From assembly GCF_012844225.1 (NCBI RefSeq), contig NZ_JABAGQ010000013.1, positions 62,001 to 126,000 on the forward strand: a stretch of 64,000 nucleotides of DNA, written 5' to 3'. The stretch comes from Rhodococcus sp. 105337. Its GTDB lineage: Bacteria > Actinomycetota > Actinomycetes > Mycobacteriales > Mycobacteriaceae. Of this stretch, positions 9,871 through 16,567 are shown piece after piece. A model generated the notes under the pieces. The model saw only the letters and a list, made by a program, of their open reading frames with translations. It was not told the origin of the DNA and ran no database searches. The position numbers and the translations under genes are program-made. Every line of letters begins with the position of its first letter. Positions within the stretch are counted from its first letter, which is position 1.

Positions 9871-10859
9871 AGTGCACCCTTCTTGATCGCGGCGAGCAGG
9901 TGCTCGGCGGCCTCGTGTGCGTCGGCACCGGAACTGTGGAGCACATCGTGCACGGCGATCAGCGGATCGGCCAGCAGTGCCGGTTCGCCCGCTGCGGCGG
10001 CGGTGCGCCACAGTGTCGGATCCGCCGGCACGGTGACCGCCAGCGTATGGGCCTCTGCGGAGGCGGGACCGAACCCGGCCGTGGCCACGTCGACGAACTC
10101 CGGGACATAGAGCACGGCCTGGGCCGGTAGACGCCACGGTGCGTACACGTCCGCGGCCGCATCCCCACTGAGGAGGGCGGTGACACCCCGGTCGGTGCAG
10201 AACTCCACCGCGGTGGCCGCTTGGGCGAGAACCGGGTCCGCGCCGTACCAGTACGTCGTCGCACCGCCCGGGCCGGGATAGTCGGCAAGATAGTCCTCGA
10301 GCAGTGCCTCGCGGGAGTCGGCGACCCAGCCCGCGGGGGTCCGGTGCACGTGAGGGCACTGTTGCAGCGCCAGCGACACCGCCTGCTGGGTGACGTCCAA
10401 AGTCGCTGCGAGTTCTCGTTGGGGCATCGGCTGGTCGGTCAACAGGAGCAACCGTTCGATCGCCCAGCGGGTCCACGGTTTGCGGCCGCGGGCCGGGTGC
10501 CCGGCGGACGCGGGCCGGGGGGCGGATTCGGGTGCCACCGGGTAGCGGGTGCCACCGAGCACGATCAGATTCTCACCGGGGGCGATCACGTCGACTTCGC
10601 CATCCAAGGCGAGAGTGCGCAGGTGCGGGGTGGCGTGTGGTGTGACGATCAGCAGGTGGCGAGCCGGGATCGGAGTTTTGCGAAGGGCGGTGAGCGTGTG
10701 TGGGGTGGGGGGACGCCGCCGCACTCGCACGATGGTGGACCGCGTACGGCCGTCGGGAAGCGTCAGGTCCAGCTCGTGCAGGGAGCCCGACGCGATGCGG
10801 ATGCCGGCTCGGCGCAGCAGTTCTACCGCGTTGGTGAGGAGCTGTGCTGTCTCTTTCAT
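9867..10859 (-). CDS. AbiEi-like winged-helix regulator, putative cognate antitoxin
   Basis: About 330 residues, ATG at 10859 with AGAGGGGG upstream on the coding strand. The centre carries a winged helix-turn-helix, MPQRELAATLDVTQQAVSLA (about residues 145-165), preceded by KPWTRWAIERLLLLTDQ. The C-terminal half (YWYGADPVLAQAATAV, LLSGDAAADVYAPW, LIAVHDVLHS) matches the pattern of AbiEi-like proteins, in which this domain neutralises the toxin and the winged helix represses the operon. It lies immediately upstream of the nucleotidyltransferase with a 4-base overlap. A perfect inverted repeat just upstream of the start is the likely binding site. Family naming is by architecture and gene order. 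Confidence 0.7.
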   Translation of the reverse strand: MKETAQLLTNAVELLRRAGIRIASGSLHELDLTLPDGRTRSTIVRVRRRPPTPHTLTALRKTPIPARHLLIVTPHATPHLRTLALDGEVDVIAPGENLIVLGGTRYPVAPESAPRPASAGHPARGRKPWTRWAIERLLLLTDQPMPQRELAATLDVTQQAVSLALQQCPHVHRTPAGWVADSREALLEDYLADYPGPGGATTYWYGADPVLAQAATAVEFCTDRGVTALLSGDAAADVYAPWRLPAQAVLYVPEFVDVATAGFGPASAEAHTLAVTVPADPTLWRTAAAAGEPALLADPLIAVHDVLHSSGADAHEAAEHLLAAIKKGAL

Positions 10860-10883
10860 GCTGGTTCACCCCCTCTGCCTGAG

Positions 10884-10923
10884 GATACAAGCATAGATGG
10901 AAATACCTGTCTTAGCTTGTATC
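10884..10923. promoter_or_regulatory. Palindromic operator upstream of the AbiE-like operon
   Basis: A perfect 9-bp inverted repeat, GATACAAGC at 10884-10892 and GCTTGTATC at 10915-10923, separated by 22 bases (31 bp centre to centre, about three helical turns). It lies 25-64 bases upstream of the antitoxin start. AbiEi proteins are known to bind inverted repeats in their own promoter, so autoregulation is the natural reading. Confidence 0.72.
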
Positions 10924-11013
10924 GCTCAGCAAATCCCTAGGGACGGAGCGGTGACGCAGGGGTAGTAGGCGCTGGCTCCGACGCTGCGTTTAGACGCCAG
11001 ATGCATTGCCGGA

Positions 11014-11160
11014 TCAGCGGAGGTTGTTGTGCACGACGCGGTCGATCGGTTCGTTGGTACTCACCCCAGACGTGGCTAGCTCGAGTGACCCTGTCGATGA
11101 CAGGACTGCGATTCCGTGGATGCCCACCCACAGGGCGGCGGCCACCTCTGCCGGGTCCGG
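11014..11160 (-). pseudogene. C-terminal remnant of a TetR-family regulator
   Basis: Reading the minus strand up from the TGA at 11014-11016 gives an uninterrupted stretch with VAAALWVGIHGIAVLSS followed by STNEPIDRVVHNNLR, typical of the ligand-binding C-terminus (LWxxxHG block) of TetR/WHG-type regulators. The frame loses similarity near 11160 and is closed by an in-frame stop at 11212, so the DNA-binding half is gone. It abuts a plus-strand fragment of a different gene. Confidence 0.6.
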
Positions 11161-11183
11161 CGTGGTCGTCGACTGTTGAACCA

Positions 11184-11438
11184 ACCGGAGCACCTCTCGT
11201 TCCGGTCGCGATCACTGGAACCACGCCCGATCGCAGCGTGCCGTGGTGGCGTCGTCGGATGGTGGTCGAGGCCCTCGAACCGCTGGATCTGTCCGTCTAT
11301 CGGAGAGCCGGCGTCGACGGCGTACGCGCAGCCACTGACGCCGTGATGGCCGCGATCCGGTCCCGAACAGGACAGGAATACGTCGACACCTACGCCAAGG
11401 GTTGGGTGCCACCGGCTGCCAGTCCTGAAGCGGCGTGA
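11184..11438 (+). pseudogene. C-terminal remnant of a PlsC-type 1-acylglycerol-3-phosphate acyltransferase
   Basis: From 11184 the plus strand encodes TGAPLVPVAITGT, then EPLDLSVY, ATDAVMAAI and finally GQEYVDTYA before the stop at 11436-11438. These are the late PlsC motifs in the right order and spacing. The catalytic HX4D region and everything before it are absent; upstream sequence belongs to the TetR remnant on the other strand. The fragment cannot be an active enzyme. Confidence 0.68.
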
Positions 11439-11452
11439 CCAGCAAGGAGTCG

Positions 11453-11925
11453 CTATGGGTTGCTCTCGCGGTGGCCTGTCACGCGAGCCGACACCAACGC
11501 CATCTCGTCGACGGCACTTGTGTCGAGGTCATCGGTTCCTATCTCCAAATCCCAAGTTGCCCCATCGATGACTTCGCGGGCAATGTTGAGGTGTCCGAGA
11601 TGACAGCTGGTCTCCCCGAGGAGATGCACAACACCCCTTGAGCGCGGATGTGGTGACGCGCTCGAACCGCCAGCACCTCAGTGCCGTTGAGGCCGGGATC
11701 GACTTCGAAGTCGCCAGGTACGGAGTAGTTGGGAGAGTTGCCGAGCATGATCTCGTCCAGAAAGAAGCGCACTCCCTCTCGTACATGGACGCTCATGCCG
11801 AGTGGAGACCACCCCGACTGCACGGCGGATTGGCGGAGCTCGCTCTCCGACAGTCCGACGAGCATTGTGGGGAACTCGCTCCACCTGCCTCGACAGCGCG
11901 CGAAGCAGCGGACGGTTGCCCGTCA
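11453..11925 (-). pseudogene. Frameshifted DinB/DUF664-family protein
   Basis: Two frames must be joined. The first carries MLVGLSESELRQ, SGWSPLGMSVHVREGVRFFL and GDFEVDPGLNGTEVL; the second, after a shift near 11630-11660, carries VVHLLGETSCHLGHLNIA followed by REVIDGATWDLE and ends at TAG 11453-11455. Together they follow the DinB/DUF664 (mycothiol- or bacillithiol-dependent enzyme superfamily) layout, including the expected metal-ligand His positions. The extreme N-terminus near 11900 may contain another shift. The gene is broken unless there is a sequencing error. Confidence 0.6.
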
Positions 11926-12000
11926 TGGGTTCGCCCTGGGGTCTGCTGACAAGTGCACTCATCTGCAGAGACCGTCTGATGCGACTCGATTTTCGGATCG

Positions 12001-12030
12001 TGTCGAAGATGATCGACCGGCTCCGATGTC
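12001..12030 (+). promoter_or_regulatory. Candidate ECF42-type promoter of the DGPF/sigma pair
   Basis: TGTCGA at 12001-12006 and CGATGTC at 12024-12030 are separated by 17 bases. From memory, ECF42 target promoters are described with TGTCGA at -35 and a CGA/TC-type -10. The site lies about 45 bases upstream of the DGPF gene start, a normal leader length, which suggests autoregulation by the sigma factor encoded next. Confidence 0.5.
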
Positions 12031-12074
12031 ACACTAGAAGGGCCGGGAGGCGGCTCTCGACGGAAGGCAGACCG

Positions 12075-12470
12075 ATGAAGTACGTGATCCTTATCCACTC
12101 GAATCCCCAGCCCTGGGGCCACCCGACCGGTGACTACCTGGCAGAGCACCAGGCGCTGCCGCAGGCACAGCGCGAGAGGATGAACGCCGACTTCGAGTCC
12201 CTGCTCGGTCAGATGCAGGAGAGTGGCGAGTTGCTCGGCGGCGAAGCGCTCGGAGATCCAGCCGCATCGAAGCTGTACCGTTGGCAGGCCGGGGAACCCA
12301 CCTCCAGCGACGGACCTTACGCGGAGAGCAAGGAGCACCTGGCCGGCTTTTTCATGATCGACGTCGACTCACCGAGTCGCGCCGAGGAGATTGTCGCAAG
12401 GTTCGCCGGGCCGGGTGAGACCGTCGAACTGCGGCCCGTCATGTGGCCCGGAGGCGATAGCAGCGAATGA
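12075..12470 (+). CDS. YCII-related (DGPF domain) protein
   Basis: 131 residues with ATG at 12075 and GGAAGG upstream. The sequence MKYVILIHS starts the YCII ferredoxin-like fold, the family hallmark appears as SSDGPYAESKEHLAGFF (the DGPF-type block), and ELRPV lies at the end. DGPF proteins are small and of uncertain activity but are almost always encoded beside ECF42 sigma factors. Here the stop overlaps the sigma factor start by four bases (ATGA), so the two are translationally coupled. The protein is probably a sensor, modulator or target of that sigma factor; none of these is shown by sequence alone. Confidence 0.85.
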   Translation: MKYVILIHSNPQPWGHPTGDYLAEHQALPQAQRERMNADFESLLGQMQESGELLGGEALGDPAASKLYRWQAGEPTSSDGPYAESKEHLAGFFMIDVDSPSRAEEIVARFAGPGETVELRPVMWPGGDSSE

Positions 12471-13705
12471 CTGCCACGGTCGGCGAGGATGTGTGGCGGC
12501 GCGAGACGCCACACATCCTCGCTGCGCTCGTCAGGAGGTATGGCGACTTCGCCGCCTGCGAGGACGCCGTGCAGGAGGCCCTGATCGAGGCATCCCGTCA
12601 GTGGCCCGCGAGAGGCGTGCCGGAGAAACCCCGAGGCTGGCTGCTGCGCGTGGCATCGCGACGCCTCATCGATGCCCGACGCCAGGACGCTGCGCGACGA
12701 GATCGCGAACGACACGTCTTTACGTCGGACCAGCCCTATCACGCGGTCGAGGCTGAATCGATGGTCGAGAACCAGGATGCTTCCCTGGAAGTCCTGACCC
12801 TGTGCTGCCATCCAGCGCTGACGCCGGAGTCACAGGTGACGCTCGCCTTGAGGACGGTGCTCGGGCTCACCACCAAGCAGATCGCCGCCGTACACATTAT
12901 TCCGTCCTCCACCGCCGGTCAGCGAATCAGTCGAGCCAAGGCGGCCATCGATCTGCACCGCAGACGATTCCCGCCACCCGCATCGCCGAAAGAGCGACTT
13001 CCAGCTCTGATGCACGCGCTGTACCTGATGTACACCGCCGGACACAGCCGCGCTGACGGGAAACAACTGCTCGACGCTGCGGTCACGACCGAGGCGATCC
13101 GCTTGGCGCGCCTCCTGTACAAGGGGTTCCGCGATGAGCCGGAGACGGCGGGGCTGCTCGCACTGATGCTGCTCAGCGAAGCGCGTCGGCCTGCGCGCAT
13201 CACGGTACGCGGCGACCTGATACCACTCAGGGATCAAGACCGCTCCCTGTGGGATCGGGAAGTGATAGCCGAGGGGATCGACCTCATCGAACATGCACTG
13301 CCCACCGGTCCGGTGGGCGCCTACCAGCTACAGGCCGCGATCTCGGCGGTGCACGCGGAGGCTCCCGGCTGGGAGGACACCGATTGGGAGCAGATCGCAG
13401 AGCTGTACGCCATGCTCGCCCATGTCGCCCCGTCGCCGGCCGTCACCTTGAACTACGCGGTGGCCGTCAGCGAAACACAGGGGCCGGTGAGCGCGTTGAG
13501 CATGGTGGAACCGCTCCTCGACGATCCGCGTATGAGCGGAAGTCACCGCCTGCACGCAGTACGGGCTCCCCTCCTTGAAGCCTGCGGTCGCCGGGAAGAT
13601 GCGCTGGAGGCGTTCAGGACCGCGAGCAGGCTGTGCACAAACATTCCCGAACAGCGCTTCCTCAACAGCCAGATCACCCGTGTACAGGCTGACGCGATCG
13701 AGTAA
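12467..13705 (+). CDS. ECF sigma factor of the ECF42 group with DUF6596/TPR-like C-terminal extension
   Basis: 412 residues, twice the length of ordinary ECF sigma factors. Region 2 (LVRRYGDFAACEDAVQEAL ... GWLLRVASRRLIDARRQ, about residues 20-75) binds core polymerase and the -10 element; region 4 (LTTKQIAAVHIIPSSTAGQR, about residues 138-160) binds the -35. The remaining 240 residues form the helical extension of ECF42 proteins (LMHALYLMYTAGHSRADGK, GPVGAYQLQAAISAVHAEAP, repeats near LLEACGRREDALEAFRTA), thought to take the place of an anti-sigma factor. No anti-sigma gene is nearby, consistent with the group. It overlaps the DGPF gene (ATGA), and a candidate self-promoter lies upstream. 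Confidence 0.9.
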   Translation: MTATVGEDVWRRETPHILAALVRRYGDFAACEDAVQEALIEASRQWPARGVPEKPRGWLLRVASRRLIDARRQDAARRDRERHVFTSDQPYHAVEAESMVENQDASLEVLTLCCHPALTPESQVTLALRTVLGLTTKQIAAVHIIPSSTAGQRISRAKAAIDLHRRRFPPPASPKERLPALMHALYLMYTAGHSRADGKQLLDAAVTTEAIRLARLLYKGFRDEPETAGLLALMLLSEARRPARITVRGDLIPLRDQDRSLWDREVIAEGIDLIEHALPTGPVGAYQLQAAISAVHAEAPGWEDTDWEQIAELYAMLAHVAPSPAVTLNYAVAVSETQGPVSALSMVEPLLDDPRMSGSHRLHAVRAPLLEACGRREDALEAFRTASRLCTNIPEQRFLNSQITRVQADAIE

Positions 13706-13770
13706 CAACCCCCTGCGTTCTGCTGCCGGCACGCATTCACCTGCGACGGGCAACTGCTCCGACGCGGCCT

Positions 13771-13785
13771 GCCTCTATTAGAGGC
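13771..13785. terminator. Short hairpin between convergent genes
   Basis: GCCTC at 13771-13775 and GAGGC at 13781-13785 around TATTA form a small hairpin between the sigma factor stop (13705) and the TetR stop (13804). It is weak and has no T-run. Confidence 0.3.
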
Positions 13786-13803
13786 CACACCACCACGTCG
13801 CAG

Positions 13804-14505
13804 TCACTCCGGCATCAGCATGCCGCCGAGGACTCGGCGCACCACAGGCTCGAACATGTCACCGGGCTGGTCGGCGCCGGGATCCGAAATATGGAGCGCA
13901 GCTGCAAGATACGGATGATTGCCAACCGCGGCCGTTTTGTGCAAGTACATCACCTGAGAGGATCGACGCTCCCGACTTGCCGTTCCACCACCGACCTCGG
14001 CACGAGCGAACTGCTGGACAAGGGTGTTCAGAACGGCCACCACCTGAAGCTTCACCGCCCCCGTCGCGTCGACCGCCGCCATGGCCCGGAGCGCATACTC
14101 GAGAAAGTCGATTCCGCGAGGGCCGACGCGCATCGACTCGACCGGAATATCAAGCAGCCACGGGTATTTCACGTGAACGCCCTTCGCGCGAGCCGCGAGG
14201 GCGGTGAGGTCGTCGATCGCCTCGCCGCGCAGCGCCACATCGAGGTCGATCTCCCCGGCAGCGGCATCCACCATGAGGTCGAATACTTCGTCGTGCCCCG
14301 CCACGTAGCGGTACAGAGCCGACTGACTCACTCCGAGTTTCTGCGCGATCCGGCGAGTGGAGACGGCCGGCAATCCCCCCTCGTTTGCAAGTTCCATCGC
14401 CGCGGTAGCGACATCGTCGCGGCTGTGCGCCGGCGCCGGACCGCGTGTGCCGTACGAGCGTTCCCACACTGTCGTGTGCGGTTGCTTCATTCCGGACTGT
14501 GTCAC
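13804..14505 (-). CDS. TetR/AcrR-family repressor
   Basis: 233 residues. After a 28-residue leader the DNA-binding domain reads VATAAMELANEGGLPAVSTR and RRIAQKLGVSQSALYRYV, a standard TetR helix-turn-helix. The C-terminal domain (KYPWLLDIPVESMRVGP, YALRAMAAVDATG) resembles the TetR_C tetracycline-repressor-like type and should bind a small ligand. GTG at 14505 is chosen because GGAGAG lies nine bases upstream; ATG at 14490 is an alternative. It is divergent from an alpha/beta hydrolase gene 83 bases away, and the shared intergenic region has a 7-bp palindrome overlapping promoter-like elements, so the protein probably represses both itself and the hydrolase. Confidence 0.85.
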   Translation of the reverse strand: MTQSGMKQPHTTVWERSYGTRGPAPAHSRDDVATAAMELANEGGLPAVSTRRIAQKLGVSQSALYRYVAGHDEVFDLMVDAAAGEIDLDVALRGEAIDDLTALAARAKGVHVKYPWLLDIPVESMRVGPRGIDFLEYALRAMAAVDATGAVKLQVVAVLNTLVQQFARAEVGGGTASRERRSSQVMYLHKTAAVGNHPYLAAALHISDPGADQPGDMFEPVVRRVLGGMLMPE

Positions 14506-14543
14506 TCGACGCCACTCTCCACTCGTTGCTGCCTGTCTTGACC

Positions 14544-14572
14544 TATACTAAAACTGCGTTCGGTGAACGCAA
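14544..14572. promoter_or_regulatory. Divergent promoter region with TetR operator
   Basis: Palindrome TGCGTTC (14555-14561), GGT, GAACGCA (14565-14571). On the minus strand TTGCGT (14572-14567) and TAGTAT (14550-14545) are separated by 16 bases and make a good promoter for the repressor, with the palindrome inside the spacer. On the plus strand TATACT (14544-14549) can act as -10 for the hydrolase, placing its start inside the palindrome. Binding would block both directions. Confidence 0.6.
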
Positions 14573-14588
14573 TAAATGGAGGTTCAGG

Positions 14589-15647
14589 ATGGCACTCGAC
14601 AATCAATGGGGACCGCGGCGATGGGCACAGAACGGATCGGTACGTCTCGCGTTCGATCAATTCCGGCCGGAACTCGGCGGAGAACCGCTACTGATCGCGA
14701 CGGGGCTGGGTGTCGATCGGCATGCGGTTCCCGACGGGTTCTGTGAGCAACTGGCCGACCACGGTTTCGCTGTCGTGCGGTACGACCAGCGTGACGGCGG
14801 CGAGTCGACACATCTGCCGCCGACGGCCGTACGAAACCCGATCGCCGCGCTGCTGGCCAAACGCGGGGAGACCTACACCGCCGAAGACATGGCGGACGAC
14901 GCAATTGCGGTGATCGACGAGCTCGACTGGAGCTCGGCGCATGTGCTCGGAGTCTCGCTCGGTGGTGCCCTCGCGCAACGCGTCGCCCTTCGGCATCCCG
15001 ACCGAGTGCGTTCCCTCACGTCGGTCGCGGCCGTCCCGGGCGATGTCGCCGGGTTGCGCACATTCCGCTACATCCGTTTGCGCACGCTTTCGAAGTTTGC
15101 GCGCCTCAGGTTTCCCGATACCCGAGAGGGCGGGATCGAGGCCGGCCTCGCGGTAGCACGACTGGTGACGTCCCCTCGCCGCGAGTTCGACGAAGCCGAA
15201 ATGCGCGCACGATTGGAAAGTAATCCCGACCCTGGGATGCACGACCAACAGGCACAGAGCCGGCAAGTCGGCGCTCGGTGGAGCGGGCCACCGATCACCG
15301 CGATCACGCAGCCCACACTGGTGGTGCACGGCGAGGACGATCCTCTGATCAAACCCGAAGCCGCGCATGCCATCACAGCCAGGATCCCCGGCTCACGCAT
15401 GCTCATCCTCCCGGAAGCCGGGCACGAGCTGCCTGCGCACGCATGGAAACCACTCGCTGCCGCAATCCGCGAACTTGCAGACACCACTACCTGTGCGAGG
15501 TCACGAACTCTTTCGAGCACGGATCGGCTCGGCCGGTCGCATCTGTTCACCCACGATCAGCGGCACGCCATCACGGAGGGGACAGACCATCGATACTCAC
15601 GCGGTACTCGATGCCCTCGAGTGTTGCCATGGTCCAGCCGTCCTTGA
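14589..15647 (+). CDS. Alpha/beta-hydrolase fold protein, probably with an aberrant C-terminus
   Basis: About 352 residues; ATG at 14589 with GGAGG seven bases upstream. Catalytic elements are visible: RYDQRDGGEST (oxyanion region), nucleophile elbow GVSLGGALAQ with the catalytic Ser, Asp in VHGEDDPLI and His in EAGHELP. The cytoplasmic enzyme should cleave an ester, lactone or similar substrate; the substrate is unknown. Its neighbour and likely regulator is the divergent TetR. Proteins of this group normally end soon after the catalytic His, near AIRELAD (about 15480). The last 50 residues here are Arg/Ser/Thr-rich, unlike the rest, and lie antisense to what looks like a fragment of another gene, so the original stop may have been lost in a rearrangement. 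Confidence 0.82.
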   Translation: MALDNQWGPRRWAQNGSVRLAFDQFRPELGGEPLLIATGLGVDRHAVPDGFCEQLADHGFAVVRYDQRDGGESTHLPPTAVRNPIAALLAKRGETYTAEDMADDAIAVIDELDWSSAHVLGVSLGGALAQRVALRHPDRVRSLTSVAAVPGDVAGLRTFRYIRLRTLSKFARLRFPDTREGGIEAGLAVARLVTSPRREFDEAEMRARLESNPDPGMHDQQAQSRQVGARWSGPPITAITQPTLVVHGEDDPLIKPEAAHAITARIPGSRMLILPEAGHELPAHAWKPLAAAIRELADTTTCARSRTLSSTDRLGRSHLFTHDQRHAITEGTDHRYSRGTRCPRVLPWSSRP

Positions 15648-15765
15648 CTCGGTATCGGCACAGTGCGTTCCGGCCGCATCAACCAGACCGGAGAGGTAGG
15701 CGTCGTCCTCGAGTTGCCGCAGTACCAGGTCACGCTGCCCGCATCAACCAGTCACCGTTCACGCC
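15571..15765 (-). pseudogene. Unidentified minus-strand gene fragment
   Basis: Two short minus-strand frames look like coding sequence: DLVLRQLEDDAYLSGLVDAAG (about 15670-15735, written here as its 21-base-spaced core DLVLRQLEDDAYLSG) and CRYRVKDGWTMATLEGI followed by EYRVSIDGL, ending at TGA 15571-15573. A single shift near 15675 would join them. The two pieces carry a shared 13-bp repeat. I do not recognise the family; it may be the end of a lost gene. Confidence 0.3.
15674..15751 (+). repeat. 13-bp direct repeat, two copies
   Basis: CCGCATCAACCAG occurs at 15674-15686 and again at 15739-15751, 65 bases apart, inside the unidentified fragment region. Confidence 0.75.
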
Positions 15766-15788
15766 TCGGGGCCGTCCCGTCCGGGCGG

Positions 15789-16013
15789 TTACGACCGCCG
15801 GTAATACGCCCGGCGGACCCACCACACGAGCGTGGTGGCTGCTGCGGCAGTGAGCACCGCGGTCTGTGCGGTGCCGGTGAGGACGAGCAGCGCCACGAGT
15901 ACCAGGAACCCGACTGCGAGGGCCTCGAGTTTGTACATCGGCCATGCGGAACCGGCGATGTCGATGTGGCTGTCGCGCGCAGCGTCACGGGTCGGCGACT
16001 CGAGTGTCGTCAT
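15789..16013 (-). CDS. Small two-helix membrane protein
   Basis: 74 residues; the start at 16013 is fixed by a strong GGAGG at 16017-16021 (coding strand GGAGGTGCG before ATG). A short polar N-terminus (MTTLESPTRDAARD) leads to two hydrophobic segments, LEALAVGFLVLVALLVL and TAVLTAAAATTLVWWV, ending with a basic tail RRAYYRRS that should lie in the cytoplasm. No family recognised. It is divergent from the Rv1558-like gene and follows the fragment region on its other side. Confidence 0.7.
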   Translation of the reverse strand: MTTLESPTRDAARDSHIDIAGSAWPMYKLEALAVGFLVLVALLVLTGTAQTAVLTAAAATTLVWWVRRAYYRRS

Positions 16014-16128
16014 CGCACCTCCTGCGGGTCGGGAAAGCCTTCTGTCAGGGTAGTCGCATCCGAGAATTCGGGTCAACGAACTTTCGGACGGACGTGTGGC
16101 GGATCACGGGAACGTGTTCACTGGGTGC

Positions 16129-16563
16129 ATGCCCCTTACCGGAGAATATGAACCCAGCCCCTCGTCCTGGGCGGCCGATCAGGTCGCGACCTACGAGTCG
16201 TCGGGCGGCACCGAGGGCACCACCCTCGGCGGCAGGCCCGTGGTGATCCTGACAACTCGCGGTGCCAAGACCGGCAAGCTGCGCAAGACCCCGTTGATGC
16301 GGGTCGAACACGACGGCACGTATGCCGTCGTCGCCTCGCTCGGGGGCGCTCCCAAGAATCCGGTGTGGTACTACAACGTCGTCGCAGATCCGCACGTCGA
16401 ATTGCGCGACGGCACCGAGGTCTACGACATGATCGCTCGCGAAGTGCACGGTGACGAGAAGGCGCTGTGGTGGGAGCGGGCGGTCGAGGCGTACCCCGAC
16501 TACGCCGACTATCAGACCAAGACGGAGCGTGCCATCCCCGTTTTCGTCCTCGAGCGGACCTAG
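16129..16563 (+). CDS. Nitroreductase-fold deazaflavin (F420)-dependent oxidoreductase family protein, Rv1558-like
   Basis: 144 residues of the DDN/DUF385 split-barrel family, whose members bind F420. The conserved segments are complete: [55 protein letters not shown] and [18 protein letters not shown]. The sequence is very close to what I recall of M. tuberculosis Rv1558, including the start [11 protein letters not shown], which supports ATG 16129 over the GTG at 16096. Physiological substrate is unknown; relatives reduce quinones or activate nitroimidazoles. In M. tuberculosis the next gene is ilvA; here a poxB-like gene lies between, starting four bases after this stop. Confidence 0.88.
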   Translation: MPLTGEYEPSPSSWAADQVATYESSGGTEGTTLGGRPVVILTTRGAKTGKLRKTPLMRVEHDGTYAVVASLGGAPKNPVWYYNVVADPHVELRDGTEVYDMIAREVHGDEKALWWERAVEAYPDYADYQTKTERAIPVFVLERT

Positions 16564-16567
16564 CACG

